Shown: positions 55,027 through 63,725 of the stretch, piece by piece
Position numbering within the stretch: position 1 is the first letter of the stretch
Layout of the letters: every line of letters begins with the position of its first letter
Origin: Pseudomonas sp. ATCC 13867
GTDB lineage: Bacteria > Pseudomonadota > Gammaproteobacteria > Pseudomonadales > Pseudomonadaceae
NCBI RefSeq assembly: GCF_000349845.1
Contig: NC_020829.1
Span: forward strand, 620,001 to 684,000
Length of the DNA: 64,000 nucleotides
Reading direction: 5' to 3'
Translations under genes and position numbers: made by a program
Notes under the pieces: generated by a model
Seen by the model: the letters and a program-made list of their open reading frames with translations, nothing else
Told to the model about the DNA's origin: nothing
Databases searched by the model: none

Positions 55027-56436
55027 CTACAGCGAGTGAATGATCCGCCCGAGGGTTTCCATCGCCTGCTCGCTGATGGCCGTCCACGGGTGGCCGTAGT
55101 TGAGTCGCAGGCAGTGGCCGAAGCGCCTGGTCGCCGAGAAGATCGGCCCCGGCGCCAGGCTGATGCCCTGAGCCAGGGCGAGCTGGAACAGCTTGAGCGC
55201 GTCGATGTGCTCGGGTAGCTCCAGCCACAGGAAGTAGCCGCCGCTGGGCCGGGTGACGCGGGTGGCGGCGGGGAAGTGGCGGGCCACGGCGGCGAGCATC
55301 GCGTGCTGCTGGCTTTCCAGCGCGTGGCGCAGCTTGCGCAGGTGGCGGTCGTAGCCGCCATGCTGCAGGTAGTCGGCGATGGCCGCCTGGGCCGGCACCG
55401 AGGCCGACAGGCTGGTCATCAGCTTGAGCCGCTCGATCTGCTCGGCGTAGCGCCCGCCGGAGACCCAGCCGACCCGGTAGCCCGGCGCCAGGCTCTTGGA
55501 GAAGGAGCTGCAGTGCATCACCAGCCCTTCGCTGTCGAAGGCCTTCACCGGCTTGGGCGCCTGGGCGGCGAAGTACAGTTCGGCGTAGACGTCGTCCTCG
55601 ATCAGCGGCACCTGGTGCTTCGTCAGCAGCGCAGCGAGGGCGCGTTTCTTGTCCTCGGCCATGCTTGCGCCCAGCGGGTTCTGGAAGTTGCTCATGAACC
55701 AGCAGGCCTTGATCGGCAGGCGCGCCAGGCTATCGGCGAGCACATCCAGGTCGATGCCCTCGCGCGGGTGCACGGGGATTTCCACCGCCTTGAGTTTCAG
55801 GCGTTCGAGCACCTGCAGGCTGGCGTAGAAGGCCGGCGCCTCGATGGCCACCAGGTCGCCCGGCTGGGTGACCACCTGCAGGCACAGGTTCAGCGCTTCC
55901 AGCGCGCCGTTGGTGACCACCAGTTCCTCCACCGGCAGCGGCATGCCGCCGACCATGTAGCGCAGGGCGATCTGTCGGCGCAGCGAGTGGCTGCCGGGGG
56001 CCAGGTCGGACACTGTGGCGCGAGGGTCCATGTCGCGTACGGCGTGGGCCATGGAGCGCGCCAGGCGCGGCAGGGGGAACAGCTCCGGCGCCGGGAAGGC
56101 CGAGCCGAAGGGCACGGTGTCCGGATCCTTGATCGAGCTGAGCACCGAGAACACCAGTTCGCTGACGTCCACCTCGGTGGTCTGCGCGTCGTGGCGGGCG
56201 ATTTCCGGCTCGGCCAGGGCGCGCTGTACGTGTTCGCGGACGAAGTAGCCCGAGCGCGCGCGGGCGACGATCAGCCCGCGATCCTCCAGCAGGTAATAGG
56301 CCTGGAACACGGTGGACGCGCTGACCCCATAGGTGCGGCTGGCGTGCCGCACCGAGGGGACCTTCTGCCCGGGAGCGAGCACGCCGCTGCGGATCAGGCC
56401 GGCGATCTCGTCGGCGAATTTCTCGTAGCGCTTCAT
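55027..56436 (-). CDS. MocR-type PLP-dependent transcriptional regulator (GntR family)
   Basis: The 469-aa product has a GntR winged helix (about 1-75; YEKFADEIAGLIRSGVLAPG, VRHASRTYGVSASTVFQAYY) fused to a fold-I aminotransferase domain (from about 100) with the PLP-Lys in CSSFSKSLAPGYRVGW and the substrate Arg near the C-terminus. The start at ATG 56436 (MKRYEK) has AGGACAAG upstream; an in-frame ATG at 56520, just 2 nt after the ccoG stop, would add 28 residues. The target genes are unknown. Confidence 0.85.
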   Translation of the reverse strand: MKRYEKFADEIAGLIRSGVLAPGQKVPSVRHASRTYGVSASTVFQAYYLLEDRGLIVARARSGYFVREHVQRALAEPEIARHDAQTTEVDVSELVFSVLSSIKDPDTVPFGSAFPAPELFPLPRLARSMAHAVRDMDPRATVSDLAPGSHSLRRQIALRYMVGGMPLPVEELVVTNGALEALNLCLQVVTQPGDLVAIEAPAFYASLQVLERLKLKAVEIPVHPREGIDLDVLADSLARLPIKACWFMSNFQNPLGASMAEDKKRALAALLTKHQVPLIEDDVYAELYFAAQAPKPVKAFDSEGLVMHCSSFSKSLAPGYRVGWVSGGRYAEQIERLKLMTSLSASVPAQAAIADYLQHGGYDRHLRKLRHALESQQHAMLAAVARHFPAATRVTRPSGGYFLWLELPEHIDALKLFQLALAQGISLAPGPIFSATRRFGHCLRLNYGHPWTAISEQAMETLGRIIHSL

Positions 56437-56522
56437 CTTGTCCTGCACGGCGGCCTGAGGGGTGGAAGAATCCGCCCACTCTAGGCGCTGCGCCGAGGTC
56501 ACGCCAAGCTCCCGAGCCATGC

Positions 56523-57932
56523 TCAGCGCCTCGGCGAGACGAAGGTGCTGGCGGCGTCGATGGCCTCGTTGCCGTCACTGACCTTGAAGTGCAGCGGCAC
56601 CGAGCCGCCGGCGCTGCTCTGCGCCAGGCTTGCCACCGAGACGGCGAAGTCGCGGATCTCGCCCGGTTGCAGCATCAGTTCCGGTACGCCCTGCAGGCGA
56701 TAGCCGACGCCATCGGCGAGGCTCAGTTGGTAATGCTGCGCCTGCTGGGTCTTGTTGATCAGCTTGAGGTTGTAGATGTTCTCGATCTCGCCGGCGGCGT
56801 TCTCGCGGAACAGTCCACGGTCGCGGGCGACGTCGAGGTTGATCAGCGGCCGCGCTTCCAGCGCCCAGACGAAGGCACCGATCATCACCAGCAGCACCGC
56901 CGCATAGCCGATCAGGCGCGGGCGCAGCAGGTGGGTCTTGCCGCCTTCCAGCGCGCTTTCCGAGGTGTAGCGCACCAGGCCGCGGTCGTAACCCATCTTG
57001 TCCATCACCGAGTCGCAGGCGTCGATGCAGGCGGCGCAGCCGATGCAGGCGATCTGCAGGCCGTCGCGGATGTCGATGCCGGTAGGGCAGACCTGCACGC
57101 ACTGGTAGCAATCGATGCAGTCGCCCAGACCGAGCGCCTTGGGATCGGCGTCCTTCTTGCGCGCGCCACGGGATTCACCGCGCGCCGCGTCGTAGGAAAT
57201 GATCAGGGTGTCCTTGTCGAACATCACGCTCTGGAAGCGCGAATACGGGCACATGTGGATGCACACCTGCTCGCGCAGCCAGCCGGCGTTGGCGTAGGTG
57301 GCGGCGGCGAAGAAGGCGACCCAGAAGGTGCTTTCCAGATCGAGCCTGAACATGAACAGGTCCGCCACCAGCGGCCGCACCGGCGTGAAATAGCCGATGA
57401 AGGTGATCGCCGTGACCATGCTGATCAGCAGCCAGAGGCCGTGCTTGGCGCCCTTGCGCAGGACTTTCTCCGCGCTCGCCGGGCCCTGGTCGCGCTTGAT
57501 GCGCTGGTTGCGGTCGCCCTCGGTGACCTGCTCGGCCCACATGAAGACCCAGGTCCACACGCTCTGCGGGCAGGTGTAGCCGCACCAGACGCGGCCGGCG
57601 AACACCGTGATGAAGAACAGGCCGAAGGCGGCGATGATCAGGATCGCCGAGAGCAGGATGAAATCCTGCGGCCAGAAGGTCGCGCCGAAGATGTAGAACT
57701 TGCGCTCGGGCAGGTCCCAGAGCACCGCCTGGCGGCCGTTCCATTGCAGCCACAGGGTGCCGAAGAACAGCAGGAACAGCAGGCCGCCGCCGAGGCGCCG
57801 CAGGTCGCGGAAACGCCCGGCGAAGCGCTTGGTGTAGACCGTCGGGGTCACCGCCGACAGCGGTTTTGGCGGCGGGGTGAAACGTTGCGGTGCGTCGATC
57901 TCGATGACCTTCGCGGGGATTCTGTCGCTCAT
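56523..57932 (-). CDS. ccoG: Cytochrome c oxidase accessory protein CcoG (Fe-S, Cu-reducing)
   Basis: The 469-aa inner-membrane protein has five membrane segments, CGYTCPQSVWTW in the first half, and two 4Fe-4S motifs CIDCYQCVQVCPTGIDIRDG and CIGCAACIDACDSVMDKM (about 265-310), then a C-terminal Ig-like domain (FixG_C; ENIYNLKLINKTQQAQHYQL). CcoG reduces copper for cbb3 oxidase assembly in other bacteria. Here it stands alone, not with ccoNOQP, next to a MocR regulator and divergent from cysI. Confidence 0.93.
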   Translation of the reverse strand: MSDRIPAKVIEIDAPQRFTPPPKPLSAVTPTVYTKRFAGRFRDLRRLGGGLLFLLFFGTLWLQWNGRQAVLWDLPERKFYIFGATFWPQDFILLSAILIIAAFGLFFITVFAGRVWCGYTCPQSVWTWVFMWAEQVTEGDRNQRIKRDQGPASAEKVLRKGAKHGLWLLISMVTAITFIGYFTPVRPLVADLFMFRLDLESTFWVAFFAAATYANAGWLREQVCIHMCPYSRFQSVMFDKDTLIISYDAARGESRGARKKDADPKALGLGDCIDCYQCVQVCPTGIDIRDGLQIACIGCAACIDACDSVMDKMGYDRGLVRYTSESALEGGKTHLLRPRLIGYAAVLLVMIGAFVWALEARPLINLDVARDRGLFRENAAGEIENIYNLKLINKTQQAQHYQLSLADGVGYRLQGVPELMLQPGEIRDFAVSVASLAQSSAGGSVPLHFKVSDGNEAIDAASTFVSPRR

Positions 57933-58276
57933 TGTCGTGGCCCATCAGGCAGAAGAGGCGCCGCGACTGTACGAACCGCTCTGCACCCGAAACAGATTCA
58001 GGTTCGCCGGAAAAAACCATATCAGATGACGAAAAGCGCTCCGTCCCGCGCTGCCAAAGGCCTGGCGTGCTGCGCGATGGAGCGACTGATCGGGCCTGTT
58101 GCGGCAACCGGTCGCAGGCCGTCGGGGCAGGGGCGTGGCGCATCTGATCCGGTTTTTCCGGCGTGATCTGCCGCTGTTTTGCACAGCAGGCGCCGGCCAC
58201 TATTCGCTCAACCGCAAAGTAGTGCGCCGGACGACAGAAGCAGGCCGCTACGCAACGTCCCGAAGGTGGCCTGGCG
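57933..58276. promoter_or_regulatory. Divergent ccoG-cysI promoter region with a mirrored 23-24-bp repeat
   Basis: The 344-bp gap has no gene. CGCCGGAAAAAACCATATCA begins at 58005 and runs to 58028; its near-exact complement lies at 58141-58163 (ending TTTTTCCGGCG). Flanking ACAG and CAG triplets also match. The two copies face opposite genes, as expected for paired operators or duplicated promoter elements. Confidence 0.55.
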
Positions 58277-59953
58277 ATGTACCGATACGACGATTACGAC
58301 CGCGCCCTGGTGCGCGAACGGGTGGTGCAGTTCCGTGACCAGGTGCAGCGGCGCCTGGCCGACGAGCTGAGTGAGGAAGAGTTCCTTCCCCTGCGCCTGC
58401 AGAACGGCCTGTACCTGCAGAAGCACGCCTACATGCTGCGGGTGGCGATTCCCTACGGCACCCTGTCCAGCGAGCAGATGCGCACCCTGGCCTGGATCGC
58501 CCGCGAGCACGACCGCGGCTACGGCCACTTCACCACGCGGCAGAACATCCAGTTCAACTGGGTCGAGCTGGCGCGCGTGCCGGACATCCTCGAGCGCCTG
58601 GCGGACGTCGAGATGCACGCCATCCAGACCTCCGGCAACTGCGTGCGCAACATCACCACCGAGGCTTTCGCCGGCGTTGCCGCCGACGAGTATCTCGACC
58701 CGCGCCCGCTGGCGGAGATTCTCCGCCAGTGGTCGACGGTGAACCCCGAATTCCTCTTCCTGCCGCGCAAGTTCAAGATCGCCCTCTGCGCCGCCGAGGA
58801 AGACCGCGCGGCGGTGATGATGCACGACATCGGCCTCTACCTGCGCCGCGCCGAAGACGGCGAGCTGCGTCTGAAGGTGATGGTCGGTGGCGGGCTGGGG
58901 CGCACGCCGATGCTTGGCCAGGTGATTCGCGACGACCTGCCCTGGCAGCACCTGCTGTCCTACGTCGAGGCCATCCTGCGCGTGTACAACCGGTACGGCC
59001 GGCGCGACAACAAGTACAAGGCACGGATCAAGATCCTGGTGAAGGCGCTGGGCATCGAGGCGTTCTCCCGCGAAGTGGAGGAGGAGTGGCAGCACCTGCG
59101 CGACGGCGAGGCGCAACTGACGCTCGATGAGTACCAGCGTGTCGCGGCGGCGTTCGATCCGCCGAGCTACAGGGAGAATCAGGAATCGGCCGACGAGCTG
59201 GCCTACGGCACCGCGTTGGCCGCCGACGCCGCCTTCGCCCGCTGGGTCTCGCGCAATGTGCGCCCGCACCGGGTGCCGGGCTATGCCAGCGTGGTGCTGT
59301 CCACCAAGCCGGGCGCCGAGGCGCCGCCGGGGGACGTGACCGCCGAGCAGATGGAACAGGTGGCCGATTGGGCCGAGCGCTTCGGCTTCGGCGAAATCCG
59401 TGTCGCCCACGAACAGAACCTGGTGCTGCCGGACGTGCGCAAGTCCGATCTCCATGCGCTCTGGCGGGAAGCCTGCGCGGCCGGCCTGGGTACGCCAAAC
59501 CAGGGCCTGCTGACCGACATCATCGCCTGCCCCGGCGGCGATTTCTGCGCGCTGGCCAACGCCAAGTCGATCCCCATCGCCCAGGGCATCCAGCAGCGCT
59601 TCGAGGACCTCGACTACCTGCACGACCTGGGCGAACTCAGCCTGAACATCTCCGGCTGCATGAACGCCTGCGGCCATCACCACATCGGCAACATCGGCAT
59701 CCTCGGCGTCGACAAGAACGGCAGCGAGTGGTACCAGATCACCCTCGGCGGCGCGCAGGGTGTGAAGAGCGCGCTGGGCAAGGTGATCGGCCCGTCGTTC
59801 AGCGCCGCCGAGGTGCCGGACGTGATCGAGGCGCTGGTGCGGACCTATGTGGAGCAGCGTGGCGCCGGCGAGCGCTTCGTCGAAACGGTCGAGCGCATCG
59901 GCCTGGAGCCTTTCAAGGCGCGGGTCTACTGCCAGGCGGAGGTGCCGGCATGA
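58277..59953 (+). CDS. cysI: Assimilatory nitrite/sulfite reductase haemoprotein CysI
   Basis: The 558-aa cytoplasmic enzyme reduces sulfite to sulfide for cysteine synthesis. The sirohaem/4Fe-4S ligands are present: CPGGDFC (418-424) and CMNAC (461-465, in NISGCMNACGHHHIGNIG). Two ferredoxin-like half-domains are visible (GHFTTRQNIQFNWVEL; RVAHEQNLVLPDVR). The partner DUF934 gene overlaps by 4 nt, as in P. aeruginosa. The start ATG 58277 follows GAAGGTGGCCTGGCG. Confidence 0.93.
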   Translation: MYRYDDYDRALVRERVVQFRDQVQRRLADELSEEEFLPLRLQNGLYLQKHAYMLRVAIPYGTLSSEQMRTLAWIAREHDRGYGHFTTRQNIQFNWVELARVPDILERLADVEMHAIQTSGNCVRNITTEAFAGVAADEYLDPRPLAEILRQWSTVNPEFLFLPRKFKIALCAAEEDRAAVMMHDIGLYLRRAEDGELRLKVMVGGGLGRTPMLGQVIRDDLPWQHLLSYVEAILRVYNRYGRRDNKYKARIKILVKALGIEAFSREVEEEWQHLRDGEAQLTLDEYQRVAAAFDPPSYRENQESADELAYGTALAADAAFARWVSRNVRPHRVPGYASVVLSTKPGAEAPPGDVTAEQMEQVADWAERFGFGEIRVAHEQNLVLPDVRKSDLHALWREACAAGLGTPNQGLLTDIIACPGGDFCALANAKSIPIAQGIQQRFEDLDYLHDLGELSLNISGCMNACGHHHIGNIGILGVDKNGSEWYQITLGGAQGVKSALGKVIGPSFSAAEVPDVIEALVRTYVEQRGAGERFVETVERIGLEPFKARVYCQAEVPA

Positions 59954-60513
59954 GGAACCTGATCCGCCTGCAGGATGGCGAGGCGCGGCTGGCGCCGGAC
60001 GATGCATGGGAGCTGTTGCGCGAAGTGCCGGAAGAGTTGCCACCCGGAAACCTGATCCTGCCGCTGGAATCGTGGCTGGAGTGCAATCTCTGTAGGAGCG
60101 AGCTTGCTCGCGAACAGGATTCACCGCAGATACCGGAGCCGGGCGGTTCGCGAGCAAGCTCGCTCCTACAGAAAAGCGGCGTCTGGCTGGGGCCGGACGA
60201 TGATCCGCAACGACTGGTCGGTCGGTTGGACGAACTGTCGCTGATCGCCATCGACTTCCCCAGTTTCCGCGACGGTCGCGGTTACAGCCTGGCCTACCTG
60301 TTGCGCAGCCGTCTCGGCTGGCGCGGGGAGTTGCGCGCGGTGGGCGACGTGCTGCGTGACCAGTTGGCGCATATGCGCCAGTGCGGTTTCGATGCCTTTG
60401 CCGTGCGCGAGGACAAGTCCGTGGAAGACGCGCTGAAGGGCCTGGCGGGCCTGAGCGTGCTCTATGGCCGCTCGGTGATCGAGCCGCGTCCGCTGTTCCG
60501 TCGCCGCTCCTAG
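59950..60513 (+). CDS. DUF934 protein (CysI partner) carrying an in-frame REP insertion
   Basis: The product is 187 aa. The N-terminal part (MRNLIRLQDGEARLAPDDAW, PPGNLILPLESWLE) and C-terminal part (GVWLGPDDDPQRLVGRLDEL, FPSFRDGRGYSLAYLLRSRL, MRQCGFDAFAVRED) are standard DUF934, a small protein found with cysI and needed for sulfite reduction in some bacteria. Between them residues about 48-73 are encoded by an REP doublet (60092-60169) of 78 bp, exactly 26 codons, so the frame survives. The insertion is in a predicted loop before GVWL. The protein may still work. Confidence 0.85.
   Translation: MRNLIRLQDGEARLAPDDAWELLREVPEELPPGNLILPLESWLECNLCRSELAREQDSPQIPEPGGSRASSLLQKSGVWLGPDDDPQRLVGRLDELSLIAIDFPSFRDGRGYSLAYLLRSRLGWRGELRAVGDVLRDQLAHMRQCGFDAFAVREDKSVEDALKGLAGLSVLYGRSVIEPRPLFRRRS
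60092..60169. repeat. REP doublet inside the DUF934 coding sequence
   Basis: GTAGGAGCGAGCTTGCTCGC and GCGAGCAAGCTCGCTCCTAC flank a spacer; 78 bp in total, read in a frame that avoids the TAG in the first arm (TGT AGG AGC GAG). Confidence 0.93.
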
Positions 60514-60653
60514 ACAGGAGTCGCCGCGCGCGGCAAAGGCTGCAGCGGGTCGGCCAAGCTTGACGCTGTGCCGGGGCACAGGAAAAATGCGGGCATCATC
60601 CCCGGCGCCTTGCGCGCCGGCGGTAACCCACGGATTCGAGTGACCCCCAGAAT

Positions 60654-61538
60654 ATGCGCATGCGCCTGATGCTGTTGGGTGGCGGTAATGCCCTTGGACA
60701 GGCGCTGATCCGCCTTGGCGCCGAGGAAGACATCGGCTTCCTCGCCCCCCGGCCTCCCGAAGGGGGCTGGGATGCCTCCAGCCTCACCGTCCTGCTGGAT
60801 GACACCCGCCCCGATGCGGTGATCAACCTTGCCTACTACTTCGACTGGTTCCAGGCCGAGAGCGTCAGCGATGCCCGCCTGGCCAGCCAGGAACGTGCCG
60901 TGGAGCGCCTGGCCGAACTCTGCCAGCACCATGAGATCCTGCTGATCCAGCCGTCCAGCTATCGCGTGTTCGACGGCGCCCGCGCCACCGCCTACAGCGA
61001 GAAGGACGAGCCATTGCCCCTGGGCCCGCGTGGCCAGGCGCTGTGGCGCATGGAGCAATGGGTACGGGCGACCTGTCCGCGCCACGTACTGCTGCGCTTC
61101 GGCTGGCTGATCGACGATAGCCGCGAAGGTTCGCTCGGTCGCTTCCTTGAGCGCGCCGAAAAGGAACAGGTGCTGTTCCTCGCCGACGACCGGCGGGGCA
61201 ACCCGACGCCGGTGGACGACGCCGCGCGGGTGATCCTCTCGGTGCTCAAGCAGCTCGATTGCCAGGCGCCGCTGTGGGGCACCTACCACTACGGCGGCCT
61301 GGAGGCCACGACCACCCTGTCCCTGGGCCAGGTGGTGCTCGGCGAGGCCCGCGCCTTCCGTGGCCTGGCCGTGCAGGAACCCAGCCCGCAGGCCCATGCC
61401 GTGCGCCCGGACGCCAACGATGAGCCGCAGCACGCGGTGCTCGCCTGCAAGAAAATCCTCCATACCTTCGGCATCAAGCCGCGCGCCTGGCGCGCCGGCC
61501 TGCCCGCCTTGCTGGATCGTTATTACCGCCATGTCTGA
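60654..61538 (+). CDS. RmlD-like sugar nucleotide / NAD(P)-dependent reductase
   Basis: The 294-aa Rossmann protein starts MRMRLMLLGGGNALGQALIR (GGGNALG nucleotide-binding loop) and has features of the extended short-chain reductases: DAVINLAYYFDWF, then PSSYRVFDGARATAYSEKDE (Tyr of YSEKD). It resembles dTDP-4-dehydrorhamnose reductase, but rml genes are not adjacent. ATG 60660 is an alternative start. It overlaps the next epimerase gene by 8 nt, so the two are one operon. Confidence 0.75.
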   Translation: MRMRLMLLGGGNALGQALIRLGAEEDIGFLAPRPPEGGWDASSLTVLLDDTRPDAVINLAYYFDWFQAESVSDARLASQERAVERLAELCQHHEILLIQPSSYRVFDGARATAYSEKDEPLPLGPRGQALWRMEQWVRATCPRHVLLRFGWLIDDSREGSLGRFLERAEKEQVLFLADDRRGNPTPVDDAARVILSVLKQLDCQAPLWGTYHYGGLEATTTLSLGQVVLGEARAFRGLAVQEPSPQAHAVRPDANDEPQHAVLACKKILHTFGIKPRAWRAGLPALLDRYYRHV

Positions 61539-62478
61539 TCATCCTTCCCCCTCCGCGCAGCCCATCCTCATCACCGGCGGTGCGGGGTTCATCGGCTCCC
61601 ACCTGGCGGACGCGTTGCTGGCGCGGGGCTTTGCCGTGCGCGTGCTGGACGACCTGTCCACCGGCAAGCGCGAGAACCTCGATCCCCGCGTCGAACTGAT
61701 CGTCGGTGACGTCGCTGATGAGGCTGCGCTGCGAGGCGCGGTGAGCGGTTGCCAGGGCGTCGCGCACCTGGCGGCCGTCGCTTCGGTGCAGGCGTCGGTG
61801 GAGGACCCGGTGGGCACCCACCGCGCCAACTTCATCGGCACCCTGAACCTCTGCGAGGCCATGCGTCAGGAGGGCATCCACCGGGTACTGTTCGCCTCCA
61901 GCGCGGCCGTCTACGGGCAGAACGGCGAAGGCACCGCCATCGACGAGACCACCGCCAAGGCGCCGCTGACGCCCTACGCGTCGGACAAGCTGGCCAGCGA
62001 GTACTACCTGGATTTCTATCGCCGCGAGCATGCTCTGCAACCGGCGATCTTCCGCTTCTTCAACGTCTACGGGCCGCGCCAGGACCCATCGTCGCCCTAC
62101 TCGGGCGTAATCAGCATCTTCGCCCAGCGCGCCGAACAGGGCCTGCCGATCACCGTGTTCGGCGATGGCGAGCAGACCCGCGATTTCATCTATGTCGGCG
62201 ACCTGGTCAAGCTGCTGGTGCAGGCTTTGCTGGCCGAGGGCGTGGCGGAGTCGGCGATCAATGTCGGACTGGATCAATCCACCAGCCTGAAGCAACTGCT
62301 GGCCGAAATCGGCAAGCTCACCGGCGGGCTGCCGCAGATCACCTACCAGCCGGCGCGCCCCGGCGATATCCGCCACTCGCGCGCGGACAACCGCCGGCTG
62401 CTGGCGCGCTACAGTCTGGACGCGCCCACGCCGCTGGCGGAAGGCCTCGCCCAACTGATCACCACCAGGGTTTGTTGA
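61531..62478 (+). CDS. NAD-dependent sugar-nucleotide epimerase/dehydratase
   Basis: The 315-aa extended SDR starts PILITGGAGFIGSHLADALL (GxxGxxG), has LFASSAAVYGQNGEGT with the catalytic Ser, the YxxxK pair as TPYASDKLASEYY, and RFFNVYGPRQDP, FGDGEQTRDFIYVGDLVKLL. This is the UDP-glucose 4-epimerase (GalE)-like group. The exact substrate is unknown; with the preceding reductase it may serve surface polysaccharide or LPS. The last 20 nt overlap the convergent SirB gene. Confidence 0.82.
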   Translation: MSDHPSPSAQPILITGGAGFIGSHLADALLARGFAVRVLDDLSTGKRENLDPRVELIVGDVADEAALRGAVSGCQGVAHLAAVASVQASVEDPVGTHRANFIGTLNLCEAMRQEGIHRVLFASSAAVYGQNGEGTAIDETTAKAPLTPYASDKLASEYYLDFYRREHALQPAIFRFFNVYGPRQDPSSPYSGVISIFAQRAEQGLPITVFGDGEQTRDFIYVGDLVKLLVQALLAEGVAESAINVGLDQSTSLKQLLAEIGKLTGGLPQITYQPARPGDIRHSRADNRRLLARYSLDAPTPLAEGLAQLITTRVC

Positions 62479-62815
62479 TCGCCAGCAGGAAGATGCCGGA
62501 CAGCGAACCCAGTGCCAGGACGCTGAACAGCGCCTTGCGCGGCTTCGAGGCGCTGCGCAGGGCGAAGGCCGCCAGCACGATGTAGAGCACCAGCAGGCCG
62601 ATCTTGGCCTGTAGCCAGACCGGCAGCGGCCAGGGCATCGCCAGGTGTACCAGGCCCAGGGCACTGAGCAGCAGCAGGGTATCGATCAGGTGCGGCAGGC
62701 CACGCTGCCAGCCCGAGGGACGCTTGTCCCACCAGCTCAGGCCCAGGCGCAGGAGGAAAAGCAGAGTGCTGATGATCGCGAGGCTGACGTGCAGTGCTTT
62801 GAGTTCGAGGTACAT
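62459..62815 (-). CDS. SirB2-family integral membrane protein
   Basis: The 118-aa protein has four membrane segments (LHVSLAIISTLLFLLRLGLS; LIDTLLLLSALGLVHLAM; KIGLLVLYIVLAAFALR; ALFSVLALGSLSGIFLLA) with the SirB2-like ALHVSLAI start and GLPHLIDTLLL. Its function is unknown; the name comes from the sirA-linked gene of Salmonella. It is convergent with the epimerase gene. The start ATG 62815 follows GGGAACCGGT. Confidence 0.8.
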   Translation of the reverse strand: MYLELKALHVSLAIISTLLFLLRLGLSWWDKRPSGWQRGLPHLIDTLLLLSALGLVHLAMPWPLPVWLQAKIGLLVLYIVLAAFALRSASKPRKALFSVLALGSLSGIFLLAINKPWW

Positions 62816-62824
62816 ACCGGTTCC

Positions 62825-62860
62825 CTAAAAACGAAAAAGGCGCCCTTGGGCGCCTTCTTC
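62825..62860 (-). terminator. Intrinsic terminator of ompW
   Basis: AAGGCGCCC and GGGCGCCTT (62837-62856) pair around TT, followed on the - strand by TTTTCGTTTTT. It lies between ompW and the SirB gene. Confidence 0.85.
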
Positions 62861-62872
62861 ACGATTGCTCCG

Positions 62873-63592
62873 TTAGAAACGGTAGCCGAAACCGACCATG
62901 TAAACCCAGGGGTCGACGTCAACATCGACCTTGGTCTTCTGCACGCCTAGTGCAGTGGGGCCGTCGACGCTGGCCTTGGTGTCGATATCCATGTACCAGA
63001 CCGCGGCGTTGACGAAGGCGTGTTCGTTGAGCATGTAGTCCATGCCCAGCTCGGCGGCCAGGCCCCAGGAGTCCTGCAGCTTCAGGTTGCTGAAACCCTG
63101 GTCCTTGCGGTTGCCGGCCAGGTCTTCGTCGAAGAAGGTGGTGTAGTTCACACCCAGGCCACCGTAGGGCTGGAAGGCGGAGCTGGTACCACCCAGGGGG
63201 TAGTACTGCAGCAGTACGGTCGGCGGCAGTTGCTTGATGTCAGCCAGCTTGCCGTCCAGGCCGGACAGGCCGGTGGCCTTGTTCAGGCCCTTGACGTCCA
63301 CCTGGTGGCTGAACGGAGTGGCGGCGACCAGTTCGACGCCGATCTTGTCGGTGAGCAGGTAGGCGAAGGTCAGGCCCAGCTGGGTATCGCTGTTGACGGT
63401 AGCCTTGGTGCCGCTGACCTTGGCGCCGTCGAGCTTGATATCGGAACTGCTGTCGTCCGGTGCAACGGTGGCGATACCGCCGCGGACGAGGAAGTCCCCC
63501 GCCTTGTGTCCGCGGATGTCCGCAGCCTGGGCCACGACGGGCGTTGCGACGGCGAGTGCAAGAAGCGAGGTGGTGAGCCAGGGCTTGCGCAT
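62873..63592 (-). CDS. ompW: OmpW-family outer membrane protein
   Basis: The 239-aa product has a signal peptide (MRKPWLTTSLLALAVATPVV, cut after AQA) and an eight-stranded beta-barrel pattern ending in the aromatic residue of VGFGYRF. OmpW lets small hydrophobic molecules across the outer membrane. Conserved parts are GDFLVRGGIATVAPDDSSSD, KIGVELVAATPFSHQV and PPTVLLQYYPLG. The start at ATG 63592 has GGAG 6 nt upstream; a start 4 codons earlier is less likely. It is monocistronic with its own terminator. Confidence 0.92.
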   Translation of the reverse strand: MRKPWLTTSLLALAVATPVVAQAADIRGHKAGDFLVRGGIATVAPDDSSSDIKLDGAKVSGTKATVNSDTQLGLTFAYLLTDKIGVELVAATPFSHQVDVKGLNKATGLSGLDGKLADIKQLPPTVLLQYYPLGGTSSAFQPYGGLGVNYTTFFDEDLAGNRKDQGFSNLKLQDSWGLAAELGMDYMLNEHAFVNAAVWYMDIDTKASVDGPTALGVQKTKVDVDVDPWVYMVGFGYRF

Positions 63593-63725
63593 GATGAGCT
63601 CCATATCTCTTTGGTATAAGTGTTGGTGCCTCGAATAGTAGATAGTGCTAAAAGCTCACCTTTGACCTGGCTCAATAAAGCCCGCAGGATTTGTAGGATA
63701 TCGGGGTGCGGCGAAGCGTCGCGCC

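Noticed and set aside
56589..58166. 525-codon frame antisense to ccoG
   Set aside because: Shadow frame; ccoG Fe-S motifs and membrane segments are on the other strand.
57945..58184. Possible small gene on - between ccoG and cysI
   Set aside because: The frame is crossed by the mirrored repeat and has no RBS or protein-like pattern.
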